This document shows, piece by piece, positions 46,356-55,154 of a DNA stretch of 64,000 nucleotides; within the stretch, counting starts at the first letter, position 1; every line of letters starts with the position of its first letter. This DNA is from Psychroserpens sp. Hel_I_66 (lineage in GTDB: Bacteria; Bacteroidota; Bacteroidia; Flavobacteriales; Flavobacteriaceae): contig NZ_JUGU01000001.1 of assembly GCF_000799465.1 (NCBI RefSeq), positions 2,934,501-2,998,500 of the forward strand, in the 5' to 3' direction. The notes under the pieces were generated by a model. That model made no database searches, had not been told where the DNA came from, and saw only the letters and a program-made list of their open reading frames with translations. The position numbers were made by a program, and so were the translations under genes.

Positions 46356-47142
46356 ATATTTAAACACAGCTATAGAAGCATCCCTAAAGGCAGGAGATGT
46401 GATTATGAAAGTCTATGACACTGCATTTGATGTCTATATTAAGGATGATAAATCGCCATTAACAGAGGCAGATAAAAAAGCCAATGATGTTATAAATTCT
46501 TATCTTGAAAATACACCAATACCAATTATTAGCGAGGAGAATAAGCAAGTGGATTTCTCAATAAGAAAGACTTGGAATACATGTTGGGTTGTTGATCCTG
46601 TAGATGGAACTAAAGAGTTTGTAAAACGCAATGGTGAGTTTACAGTTAATATAGCATTGATTACCGACGGGAAACCAATTTTGGGAGTAATCTATGTGCC
46701 CGCTTCTAAAACATTATATTTTGCCAACAACACAAAAAATGAAGCCTTTAAAATTGAATTAAAATCGCATGATACTTCTATAAACGAGATTTTAGAATAT
46801 GCGATTGCTCTAAAACCAAAATTCAACAGTAATGATTTAATAGAAGTTGTTGGCAGTAGATCACACATGAGTCAAGATACATTGGATTATGTAGAAGATT
46901 TAAAAGCTAAAGGAAAACAAGTTGAGATTGTCTCTAAAGGAAGTTCCTTAAAATTCTGTTTAGTTGCAGAGGGAAGTGCAGATGTGTACCCTAGATTCGC
47001 TCCCACAATGGAATGGGATACTGCTGCGGGACAAGCTATTTGCAATGCAGTTGGTGTAGAAGTGATTTCAAAAGTAACTAATGAATCGTTATTATATAAT
47101 AAAGAAAATCTATTAAATCCTTGGTTTATAGTAGGTAAATAA
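46333..47142 (+). CDS. cysQ: 3'(2'),5'-bisphosphate nucleotidase
   Basis: The 269-residue protein is an inositol-monophosphatase-fold enzyme of CysQ type. The metal site is formed by PIISEEN (residues 65-70), [12 protein letters not shown] (DPVDGT at 88-93) and the later [11 protein letters not shown]. It hydrolyses adenosine 3',5'-bisphosphate, the by-product of PAPS-dependent sulfation, to AMP. In this cluster it would recycle PAP from the sulfotransferase. The ATG lies inside fcl, and the stop overlaps the next ATG, so translation is coupled on both sides. Confidence 0.93.
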   Translation: MTGIEINKYLNTAIEASLKAGDVIMKVYDTAFDVYIKDDKSPLTEADKKANDVINSYLENTPIPIISEENKQVDFSIRKTWNTCWVVDPVDGTKEFVKRNGEFTVNIALITDGKPILGVIYVPASKTLYFANNTKNEAFKIELKSHDTSINEILEYAIALKPKFNSNDLIEVVGSRSHMSQDTLDYVEDLKAKGKQVEIVSKGSSLKFCLVAEGSADVYPRFAPTMEWDTAAGQAICNAVGVEVISKVTNESLLYNKENLLNPWFIVGK

Positions 47143-47576
47143 TGAATGACCAATCCCATAAAAGGCATATTGCGAAAACTATTACTTGGCGCATTGTGGG
47201 AACAATTGATACCATTATTTTATCATGGATCATCTCCGGAAACCCTTTAACAGGATTAAAAATAGGTTTTGCTGAGGTAGTAACAAAAATGCTATTGTAT
47301 TATTTTCATGAAAGGGCATGGTTTAAAATAAACTTATCCAAAGATGGTCAGGTTCTAGAAAGCAGAAAACGCCACATAGCAAAAACGATTACATGGCGCT
47401 TAATTGGTACTGTTGACACGATGTTATTGGCATGGATTATTTCTGGAAATCCGTTAACTGGATTAAAAATAGGGTTTGCTGAAGTGGTTACGAAAATGAT
47501 ATTATATTATATACATGAACGTTTTTGGTATAAATCAAATTATGGGCTAAACAATAGAAAAAGCACAAATTTATAA
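47142..47576 (+). CDS. Tandem-duplicated DUF2061 membrane protein
   Basis: The 144-residue protein consists of two nearly identical halves (residues ~5-62 and ~75-135). Each contains KRHIAKTITWRxxGTxDT, a hydrophobic helix with SGNPLTGLKIGFAEVVTKM and a Y-HER-W end. Each half is a DUF2061 domain, a short membrane unit of unknown function. Its place between cysQ and cysC indicates a role tied to sulfate activation or sulfate/PAPS handling at the membrane; this is context, not proof. It begins on the last bases of cysQ and ends 10 bases before cysC. Confidence 0.88.
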   Translation: MNDQSHKRHIAKTITWRIVGTIDTIILSWIISGNPLTGLKIGFAEVVTKMLLYYFHERAWFKINLSKDGQVLESRKRHIAKTITWRLIGTVDTMLLAWIISGNPLTGLKIGFAEVVTKMILYYIHERFWYKSNYGLNNRKSTNL

Positions 47577-47586
47577 GCAATAACTA

Positions 47587-48189
47587 ATGAAAGAGAATAT
47601 CATACAGCATAATTACCAAATTAAAAGGCAAGATAGGTTGGATGCTAACAGCCATAATTCTTTTTTGATATGGTTTACTGGATTGTCAGGATCTGGAAAA
47701 TCAACGCTTGCCAATTTGGTAGAAAAAAAGCTGTTTGAAATAGGTGTCAAAACCTACTCATTAGATGGAGATAATATTAGAAAGGGTATTAATAGCGATT
47801 TAACATTTGCTCCAGAAGACAGAACAGAAAACATTAGACGTATAGCCGAAATTTCTAATTTGATGATAGATGCAGGTCTTGTGGTCCTAGCAGCATTTGT
47901 TTCTCCATATAAAAAAGATAGAGAGAATATAAGAACTATTGTCAAAGATGTTAACTTTGTGGAAGTATACATCAATACAAGTGTTGAAGAATGCGAACGT
48001 AGAGATGTAAAAGGCCTTTATAAAAAAGCTAGGGCAGGAGAAATAAAAAATATGACTGGAATTTCAGCACCCTATGAAGTACCAGAACAGCCTGATATTG
48101 AAATTAATACAGAACGCGAATCTATTGAGATTTCCGTAGAAAAAATAATAGATTTTATAACACCAAAATTAAAACTCAATCATGAGTAA
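47587..48189 (+). CDS. cysC: Adenylylsulfate (APS) kinase
   Basis: The 200-residue protein has a P-loop TGLSGSGKST at residues 31-40, SLDGDNIRKGINSDL, the RTENIRRIAEISNLM segment, and FVSPYKKDRENIR, matching CysC. It phosphorylates APS at the 3' position to make PAPS, the sulfate donor. Its last bases overlap the cysD start. Presence of a dedicated APS kinase favours PAPS production for sulfation. Confidence 0.96.
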   Translation: MKENIIQHNYQIKRQDRLDANSHNSFLIWFTGLSGSGKSTLANLVEKKLFEIGVKTYSLDGDNIRKGINSDLTFAPEDRTENIRRIAEISNLMIDAGLVVLAAFVSPYKKDRENIRTIVKDVNFVEVYINTSVEECERRDVKGLYKKARAGEIKNMTGISAPYEVPEQPDIEINTERESIEISVEKIIDFITPKLKLNHE

Positions 48190-49086
48190 ATATTATTTAA
48201 ATTATTTAGATGAATTAGAAAGTGAGGCTATTTTTATATTACGCGAAGTTTGGGCTCAATTTGATAATCCAGTAATTTTATTTTCTGGTGGAAAGGATTC
48301 TATATTGGTCACTCATTTGGCTAAAAAAGCATTTTATCCAGCAAAGATTCCTTTTCCATTAATGCATGTAGATACTGGACATAATTTTCCTGAGACCATT
48401 AAGTTTAGAGACGATATTATTGCAGATTTAGGTGTTCAATTAATTGTGGGATCTGTACAAGAATCAATTGATGGTGGCAGAGTTTCCGAAGAAAAAGGAA
48501 AAAACGCTACGCGTAATGTATTACAAATCACAACGCTTTTAGACGCGATAGAATCTAATAAAATAGATTGTGCCATTGGAGGTGGAAGACGTGATGAGGA
48601 AAAGGCCAGGGCAAAAGAGCGTTTTTTTCACACAGGGATGATTTTGGGCAATGGGACCCTAAAAACCAAAGACCTGAATTGTGGAACATTTTTAACGGAA
48701 AGCATTTTGAAGGCGAGCATTTTAGAGCATTCCCAATTAGTAACTGGACAGAAATGGATGTTTGGAATTATATTAAAAGAGAAAAAATAGCAATTCCATC
48801 TCTTTACTTTGCCCACGAAAGAGAGGTGGTTTGGAGGCAAGATAGTTGGATTCCAAATTCAGAATTTCTAATTTTAGAAGATCACGAAGACATTGTAACC
48901 AAAAAAATAAGATTTAGAACTCTAGGTGATATCACAATTACTGGTGGCATAGAGTCTGATGCAGACACACTAGAAAAAATAGCAGATGAAGTATCTGGTA
49001 TGCGCCAAACAGAACGTGGCAATAGAAGCGATGATAAACGGTCTGAGTCTGCAATGGAAGACAGAAAGCGACAAGGGTATTTTTAA
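48182..49086 (+). pseudogene. cysD: Sulfate adenylyltransferase small subunit CysD, split by a -1 frameshift at a T7 run
   Basis: The frame from ATG 48182 has the PP-loop SGGKDS at residues 35-40, MHVDTGHNFPET and AIGGGRRDEEKARAKERFF, then leaves homology and stops at 48790. The rest of CysD continues in the -1 frame: SHRDDFGQWDPKNQRPELWN, FNGKHFEGEHFRAFPI, to 49086. The break lies in T TTT TTT (48622-48628), phased as CGT TTT TTT CAC. One extra T, or a -1 slip, restores a 301-residue CysD of normal length. With CysN it makes APS from sulfate and ATP. Causes may be ribosomal or RNA-polymerase slippage, a real mutation, or a homopolymer sequencing error. Confidence 0.88.
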
Positions 49087-49101
49087 TAAGAAAGCAAGAA
49101 C

Positions 49102-50355
49102 ATGTTAGATAATAATCAGTTATTAAGATTTACAACCGCAGGTAGTGTAGATGATGGTAAAAGCACATTGATTGGTCGTTTGTTATATGATTCTAAATCT
49201 ATTTTTGAAGATCAATTGAAAGCTATAGAAAGCACAAGTAAAAAGAAGGGTCATAATGGAGTTGATTTAGCTCTTTTTACAGATGGCTTAAAGGATGAAC
49301 GTGAGCAAGGTATTACTATTGACGTTGCATACCGTTATTTTACAACACCAAAACGAAAGTTTATTATTGCAGATACTCCTGGACATATTCAATATACTAG
49401 AAATATGGTTACTGGTGCTTCTACAGCCAATGCAGCAATAATACTAGTAGACGCTAGACATGGTGTAATAGAACAAACAAAGAGACATTCTTTCATAGCT
49501 TCATTATTACAAATACCTCATGTTATAGTTTGTATCAATAAAATGGATTTAGTGGATTATTCTGAAGAGGCATATAACAAAGTCATCAACCAATTCGAAG
49601 AGTTCTCTTCTAAATTACTAGTTCAAGATATTAGATTTATACCGATTAGTGCACTTAATGGAGACAATGTTGTTAATAGGTCCAAATATATGGATTGGTA
49701 TCAAGGTGCACCTTTGTTACATACGCTTGAGACTATGCACATAAGTAGCGACATTAATAAAGTTGACGCTAGATTTCCCGTTCAAACAGTATTAAGACCT
49801 CAAAGTGAAAACCATAGAGACTATAGGGGTTATGCCGGTAGAGTAGCGAGTGGTGTTTTTAGGGTTGGCGATGAGATCACAGTTATGCCTTCTGGATTTA
49901 CCTCAAAGATAAAAACAATTGATACTTTAGATAAACAACTTAAAGAAGCATATGCTCCAATGTCTATTTCTATCACTTTAGAAGATGATATAGATATTAG
50001 TAGAGGTGATATGATCGTGCGATCCAATAATAAACCTGAAGCTTCTCAAGACATTGAAGTAATGCTATGTTGGTTGAATAACAATTCTGCAAAACCAAGA
50101 GCAAAGTATAGCATTAGACACACGTCTAATGAACAAAAGGCGATGATTAAAGAGGTCGTGTATAAGATTAATATTGAAACTTTAGGTCGAAATCAAGAAG
50201 ATAAAGACTTGAAAATGAATGATATTTGTAAGGTTAAAATTAGAACCACGAAACCTTTAATGATTGATTCTTATAGAGAAAACAGAACAACGGGAAGTAT
50301 TATTCTTGTTGATGATGCAACTAATGAAACTGTTGCTGCTGGTATGATTGTTTAA
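49102..50355 (+). CDS. cysN: Sulfate adenylyltransferase large (GTPase) subunit
   Basis: The 417-residue protein is an EF-Tu-like GTPase. The P-loop GSVDDGKST is at residues 14-22, DGLKDEREQGITIDVAYRYF is switch I, DTPGH is at 91-95 and NKMD at 146-149. Beta-barrel domains follow, and the protein ends without a fused APS kinase, consistent with the separate cysC. It drives APS synthesis by GTP hydrolysis together with CysD. It follows cysD after 15 bases. Its being intact next to a broken cysD argues that CysD is still made. Confidence 0.96.
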   Translation: MLDNNQLLRFTTAGSVDDGKSTLIGRLLYDSKSIFEDQLKAIESTSKKKGHNGVDLALFTDGLKDEREQGITIDVAYRYFTTPKRKFIIADTPGHIQYTRNMVTGASTANAAIILVDARHGVIEQTKRHSFIASLLQIPHVIVCINKMDLVDYSEEAYNKVINQFEEFSSKLLVQDIRFIPISALNGDNVVNRSKYMDWYQGAPLLHTLETMHISSDINKVDARFPVQTVLRPQSENHRDYRGYAGRVASGVFRVGDEITVMPSGFTSKIKTIDTLDKQLKEAYAPMSISITLEDDIDISRGDMIVRSNNKPEASQDIEVMLCWLNNNSAKPRAKYSIRHTSNEQKAMIKEVVYKINIETLGRNQEDKDLKMNDICKVKIRTTKPLMIDSYRENRTTGSIILVDDATNETVAAGMIV

Positions 50356-50373
50356 ACTATTAAAACTATAAAA

Positions 50374-50904
50374 ATGAAAAAAATAACTTTAGTAATTCTT
50401 CTGATTTTTTCAATGTCTTGTAAGAATGAAAAACAAAACACCGAAATACAAGACAGTCCAAAAAAAGTTGAGCAAAAGGATAGTTTTGTTTTAAAAATCA
50501 ATGCTGTTGTAGAATATGACGATAAATTTGTTTTACACTATTTGGATGATGGACAAAAAAACATCACAACTGAAAATTCAGTAACAGTTCAAGTATCTGG
50601 TTCAGATCAACCTCAAGAATTAAGATTTCAAATTAAAGAAGAAATTTTACCTACTAGACTTTTCTTAAGTTTTGGGAATGATGAAAGGCAACAAAAAATA
50701 AATTTTTTAACTACAGAATTATCTTATGGCGATGAACTGATTTCAATTGAAAAGGAAAAATTTATTCAATATTTTATTCCTAACCAGTATGTAATATATG
50801 ACAATGAATCAATCACTGCGACTACTAAGATAATAGGTGATCAGTATAAACCTCGCTTTGATTCTAGAGAATTGTTAATAGACAGGATATACTTAAAATT
50901 TTAA
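50374..50904 (+). CDS. Small lipoprotein of unknown function
   Basis: The 176-residue protein has a lipoprotein signal (LVILLIFSMSCKNEKQ, lipid Cys near residue 16) and a mixed alpha/beta body of alternating strands (FVLKINAVVEYDDKFVLHYLDDG, VTVQVSGSDQPQELRFQI). I recognise no family. It lies 18 bases after cysN and before the flippase, so it belongs to the polysaccharide transcript. A surface or periplasmic role in polysaccharide export or recognition is possible but unproven. Confidence 0.65.
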   Translation: MKKITLVILLIFSMSCKNEKQNTEIQDSPKKVEQKDSFVLKINAVVEYDDKFVLHYLDDGQKNITTENSVTVQVSGSDQPQELRFQIKEEILPTRLFLSFGNDERQQKINFLTTELSYGDELISIEKEKFIQYFIPNQYVIYDNESITATTKIIGDQYKPRFDSRELLIDRIYLKF

Positions 50905-50930
50905 TTGGAAATTGACAACAATCAAAAAAA

Positions 50931-52247
50931 TTGGATATTCTTTTCACGAAGTTAAAGAGATTAAAAAACAATAAAGGCTTCATCAAGTATTTTAAAAATA
51001 CATTCTTGTTGTTTTTTGAAAAAATTCTGCGCTTAGTTGTTGGTCTTTTTATTGGTGTTTGGGTTGCTCGGTATCTAGGTCCTGAAAAATTTGGTTTGTT
51101 AAATTATGCTATTAGTTTTGTTATAATTTTTTCTTTCGTTACAACGCTGGGATTAAATAATATTATCGTAAGAGAACTTGTTAATAATAAAACTAAAAGA
51201 GATCTAATTATAGGCGCAGCTTTTTGGCTTAAATTTATTGGTTCAATATTTTTAGTTTCTTCCTTAATAATAACTTTAAATTTTTTTTCCAAAGATGTTT
51301 ATACTAATAAGATAATTATAATTATCTCCATTTCTTATGTTTTTCAAAGCTTTAATGTTATTGACTATTATTTCCAGAGTCAAGTTTTAAGTAGGTTTAT
51401 TGTATTATCAAATATTATTTCATTAATTATCTCAAGCATTGTAAAAATTCATCTTATAACGATTGATGCTTCTTTGATGGCATTTGTTTATGCTTTTGTT
51501 TTTGATAGTTTTATTCTGGCCTTAGGCTTTATCTATTTTTATATAAAAAATAATTTATCTTTGAAGCGTTGGGTTTTCAATAAGAATTTTGCAATTCATT
51601 TATTAAAAAACAGTTGGCCTCTTATGCTGGGAGGTATAATGATTACAATTTATATGAAAATTGACCAGATTATGATTAAAGAGATCCTTGGTAATGAAGC
51701 TGTTGGTCAATATTCTGCTGCTGTAAAATTAAGTGAATCATGGTATTTTATTCCAATGATTATTTCTTCATCACTTTTTCCAGCAATTATTAATGCAAAA
51801 AAAATTAGTGAAAACATATACTATAAAAGACTACAAAATCTTTTTACCTTAATGGTATGGATGGCACTTGCTTTAGCTATACCTATGACATTTCTTAGCG
51901 ATTGGGTTATCGACATATTATACGGGGAAAAATATATAAATTCTGGTGGAGTTTTAGCTATACATATTTGGGCGGGAATATTTGTTTTTCTTGGTGTTGC
52001 TAGTGAACGTTGGTTTATTAGTGAGAACTTGCAAAAATTATCTTTTTGGAGAACTTTTCTTGGCATGTTATCTAATGTGTTTTTAAATATGATTTTAATA
52101 CCAAAATTCGGTTTAAAGGGAGCTGCCTTTGCAACTCTTGTTAGCCAGATAATGGCAGCATTTGTTTTTGATTTATTAAATAAAAAAACGAGAAAATTAT
52201 TTTATATGAAGTGCAAAACAATAATCCCCATATACAGAAAGTTATGA
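50931..52247 (+). CDS. wzx: Wzx-type polysaccharide flippase
   Basis: The 438-residue protein has about twelve membrane helices and the Polysacc_synt/MATE-like pattern of Wzx: LFFEKILRLVVGLFIGVWVARYLGPEKFGLLNYA at the N-terminus and KNSWPLMLGGIMITIYMKIDQIMI in the middle. It flips undecaprenyl-linked repeat units across the inner membrane. The frame opens with TTG at 50931 with no upstream ATG, so the exact start is unsure. Its stop overlaps the FkbM start (ATGA). Confidence 0.88.
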   Translation: MDILFTKLKRLKNNKGFIKYFKNTFLLFFEKILRLVVGLFIGVWVARYLGPEKFGLLNYAISFVIIFSFVTTLGLNNIIVRELVNNKTKRDLIIGAAFWLKFIGSIFLVSSLIITLNFFSKDVYTNKIIIIISISYVFQSFNVIDYYFQSQVLSRFIVLSNIISLIISSIVKIHLITIDASLMAFVYAFVFDSFILALGFIYFYIKNNLSLKRWVFNKNFAIHLLKNSWPLMLGGIMITIYMKIDQIMIKEILGNEAVGQYSAAVKLSESWYFIPMIISSSLFPAIINAKKISENIYYKRLQNLFTLMVWMALALAIPMTFLSDWVIDILYGEKYINSGGVLAIHIWAGIFVFLGVASERWFISENLQKLSFWRTFLGMLSNVFLNMILIPKFGLKGAAFATLVSQIMAAFVFDLLNKKTRKLFYMKCKTIIPIYRKL

Positions 52248-53047
52248 AAAATATTATTTTTAATCTATATGGAACACTGTTTGGAAAGAATTTTTTTGTT
52301 CGAATAAATAAATTTTTATTTCAATTAAGCCTTAGAGGTCTTGGAATACTAAATTATAAAAGTGATTATTTAATAGGTGAGGTTTATTGGATAAAAAAGT
52401 ATATTAAAAATAAAGAAAATGCTCTTATAATTGATGTCGGAGCAAATATTGGTGATTATTCATCATTTATTTTTGAAGCTAACAAGTCGAGTATTGTTTA
52501 CGCCTTTGAACCACATCCAGAAACTTATAAATTATTAGTACGCAAAGTCAATAACTCAAATTTTCATCATTTCAATGTTGCAGTCGGAAAAGAGAATGAT
52601 GTAATAAAATTTTATGATTATGCTATAAAAAACGGATCTTCTCAACACGCTTCCATATATTTAGATGTTATTAAAGATCTACATAAAGGAGATCCTGTAG
52701 AATATGAAGTCGATATTATTAAATTAGATGATTTTATTGAAACTCAAAAAATTGATGTAATTGATTTGTTAAAATTAGATATTGAAGGCAATGAATTCAA
52801 CGCTTTATTAGGAATAAAAAAACACTTAGCAAAAAATAAAATTCATGCAATTCATTTTGAGTTTAACGAAATGAATATAATAAGCAAATCAAGTTTTAAG
52901 GATTTTTGGGATATTTTAATTAATTATACTTTTTATAGGATTTTACCAGGAGGTAGATTAATGGAATTAAAAGAGTATAATCCCGTTTTATGCGAAATTT
53001 ATGCTTTTCAAAATATTATAGCAATTTTAAAAGATGAGTTTAAATAG
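52244..53047 (+). CDS. FkbM-family methyltransferase
   Basis: ATG at 52244, overlapping the flippase stop, is preferred over an upstream GTG. There are 267 residues. The SAM-binding motif is LIIDVGANIGDYSSF, then SIVYAFEPHPETYKLL, and the FkbM-specific DVIDLLKLDIEGNEFNALLG with a later HAIHFEFNEMN. FkbM enzymes O-methylate sugars or polyketides; here a sugar of the repeat unit is the likely acceptor. Confidence 0.87.
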   Translation: MKNIIFNLYGTLFGKNFFVRINKFLFQLSLRGLGILNYKSDYLIGEVYWIKKYIKNKENALIIDVGANIGDYSSFIFEANKSSIVYAFEPHPETYKLLVRKVNNSNFHHFNVAVGKENDVIKFYDYAIKNGSSQHASIYLDVIKDLHKGDPVEYEVDIIKLDDFIETQKIDVIDLLKLDIEGNEFNALLGIKKHLAKNKIHAIHFEFNEMNIISKSSFKDFWDILINYTFYRILPGGRLMELKEYNPVLCEIYAFQNIIAILKDEFK

Positions 53048-53105
53048 TTTTTTACATTAAATATGCTATCATAGAAGTATCGATGTTCATTGCAAGCCTT
53101 AAATA

Positions 53106-54059
53106 ATGACAAGAAAGTTAAACACTCAAATTGAAAATAACCAATCACTAACGGAACCATTAGTTTCTGTTGTTATAACATCATACAATCAAAGAGATCA
53201 GCTTATACGAGCAATAGAGAGCGTATTGTCGCAAAGTTATGATAACATTCAAATTGTTATTGCTGACGATTGTTCATCTAAAGATGATACCCTAGAAGTA
53301 ATTGAAGACTATAGAAAAACTTATCCAAATAAAATTAAAACCGTATTACAGTCTAAAAATGTAGGAATTCCGAAAAATAAAAATGCTGGTTTTAGAGCCT
53401 GTGATGGAGATTATATAACATACCTCGATGGAGACGATTTTTACTATAAAGATAAAATTAAGACTGAGATAGAAACCTTCAAAAATAATGATTGGGCAAA
53501 AATTGTTTATTCGAATTTCACATTTACCGATTTTGAAATAATCTCAAATAAATATTGGGCAAAAAGTAGTTTTAAACCTGTAGAAGGAAATATTTTTGAA
53601 AAAGTGTTCACTAGAGATTTTCCTTATAGAACATTATATAGGTGTGAGTTGATGAAGAAAGAGGTATTAGAATCTATAAATTATTATGATGAAGATATAA
53701 AAGCTTTTCATGACTGGGATTCAAGAATTAGAATGACTAAATTATTTAAAGTAGCGTATAATAATGAATTGGGTTCAGCCTATGTAATGGATCCAGACGG
53801 TATTTCTAAAAAATCAAAAGATCAAGTTTTACTCGATGAAATGAAGTATGTTATTTTAAAAAATAATGAATTGATTAATAACATAAATAGAAAAGAAAAA
53901 ATAGATAAAAAAATTAATACATTTTTCATGTTAACCCAAAGTAGAATTAATAAATCTATAAGTGATACCATAAAATATATATCTAAACACCCATTAAATA
54001 TTGATGGCTATAAATTATTTGGGAGCCAAGTATTACAAAAATTTAATCTCAAATCTTAA
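53106..54059 (+). CDS. Family 2 glycosyltransferase
   Basis: The 317-residue protein has the GT-A layout: PLVSVVITSYNQRDQLIRAI, SVLSQSYDNIQIVIADDCS with an Asp pair, and YITYLDGDDFYYKDKI (DxD-like). FHDWDSRIRM is in the place of the catalytic-base ED motif. There is no membrane segment. It adds one sugar of the repeat unit on the cytoplasmic face. Donor and acceptor cannot be told. A short non-coding gap on both sides separates it from its neighbours. Confidence 0.87.
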   Translation: MTRKLNTQIENNQSLTEPLVSVVITSYNQRDQLIRAIESVLSQSYDNIQIVIADDCSSKDDTLEVIEDYRKTYPNKIKTVLQSKNVGIPKNKNAGFRACDGDYITYLDGDDFYYKDKIKTEIETFKNNDWAKIVYSNFTFTDFEIISNKYWAKSSFKPVEGNIFEKVFTRDFPYRTLYRCELMKKEVLESINYYDEDIKAFHDWDSRIRMTKLFKVAYNNELGSAYVMDPDGISKKSKDQVLLDEMKYVILKNNELINNINRKEKIDKKINTFFMLTQSRINKSISDTIKYISKHPLNIDGYKLFGSQVLQKFNLKS

Positions 54060-54145
54060 TTTCTATTTTCATACTATCACTTTTAGGGTTTTAGTAACAT
54101 TATTGGCCTTTAGTCATTGATCATAGTTTTAATTTATAACATTTT

Positions 54146-55135
54146 ATGAAATCTCCGATATTTATATTTTCTATGCCAAGAGCAGGTTCTACATTATTGC
54201 AGAGAATTTTACTTAGTCATAAATCTATAGGTGGAACAGCAGAGCCATGGTTGTTACTACCTTTGATATATATGAAAAAAAATCAAGGTGTCATTTCAGA
54301 GTATTCTAGTAGGCTATCTCATAAAGCCATTAATGACATGTTAGAAGAAACGTCTTGCTCTGACGAGTTTTTTTATAAACAAGTACGAGTGTTTGCTAAT
54401 GGCTTTTATGGTAAATCATTAAAGGATGAGGAGATTTTTTTTTTAGATAAAACACCTAGATACTATTTTATTATTGATGAAATTTATGAGGTGTATCCAA
54501 ATGCGAAATTTATTTTTTTATTTAGAAACCCAACCCACATTTATGCCTCAATATTATCTACATGGTGTCAAAACAACTTTCTAAAACTTTATGGCAGTCA
54601 TAATGATTTAACCGAAGGGTTTAATAAAATAAGTCAAGCCTATCTAAAACATAAAAACAAAAAAAATACAATTGGAATAAAATATGAGGATTTGGTTTCT
54701 AATCCTGATAAATTGATAAAAGAACTACAAGAGTTTTTAGAATTGGAATATGACGAAAAACTTAAAGATAATTTTATACATTCTAAGATTGATACTGAAA
54801 ATATAAAAAATCTGGGAGATCCTACAGGAGTAAAAATGTACAAGTCAATTAGTAAAGACACATTACATAAATGGGAAAAAGTTTTTAATACGAGATTTAG
54901 AAAACGAATTCTCAAACGATATATAAACAACAATATAACCAATAGCAATTTGGTTGCCCAAGGTTATGATAAGTCAAGAATATTAAATGAGATTGATATG
55001 CTAAATAATAAAGGAAAATTTAATCCATTGAAAGACATGTTGCAATATCTAGGTTACAAATGTATTATTAGATTTAATTTGTATAATTACAAGTCGAAAG
55101 ATATGGATTGGACAAAAAAAAGATTCATGTCTTAA
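54146..55135 (+). CDS. Sulfotransferase (PAPS-dependent)
   Basis: The 329-residue protein starts with FIFSMPRAGSTLLQRILLSH, the 5'-phosphosulfate-binding loop of sulfotransferases. Later it has KFIFLFRNPTHIYASIL, matching the 3'-phosphate-binding RxP...S motif, then IGIKYEDLVSNPDKLIKELQ, typical of the Sulfotransfer_3 family. It would transfer sulfate from PAPS to a hydroxyl of the polysaccharide precursor. This links it functionally to cysC, cysD, cysN and cysQ upstream. The C-terminus is Lys-rich. Confidence 0.88.
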   Translation: MKSPIFIFSMPRAGSTLLQRILLSHKSIGGTAEPWLLLPLIYMKKNQGVISEYSSRLSHKAINDMLEETSCSDEFFYKQVRVFANGFYGKSLKDEEIFFLDKTPRYYFIIDEIYEVYPNAKFIFLFRNPTHIYASILSTWCQNNFLKLYGSHNDLTEGFNKISQAYLKHKNKKNTIGIKYEDLVSNPDKLIKELQEFLELEYDEKLKDNFIHSKIDTENIKNLGDPTGVKMYKSISKDTLHKWEKVFNTRFRKRILKRYINNNITNSNLVAQGYDKSRILNEIDMLNNKGKFNPLKDMLQYLGYKCIIRFNLYNYKSKDMDWTKKRFMS

Positions 55136-55154
55136 CAGTCTTTAATTTCTTAAA

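Noticed and set aside
48679..49086. Separate small gene after cysD
   Set aside because: Its sequence is the C-terminal half of CysD in the -1 frame, so it belongs to the split cysD.
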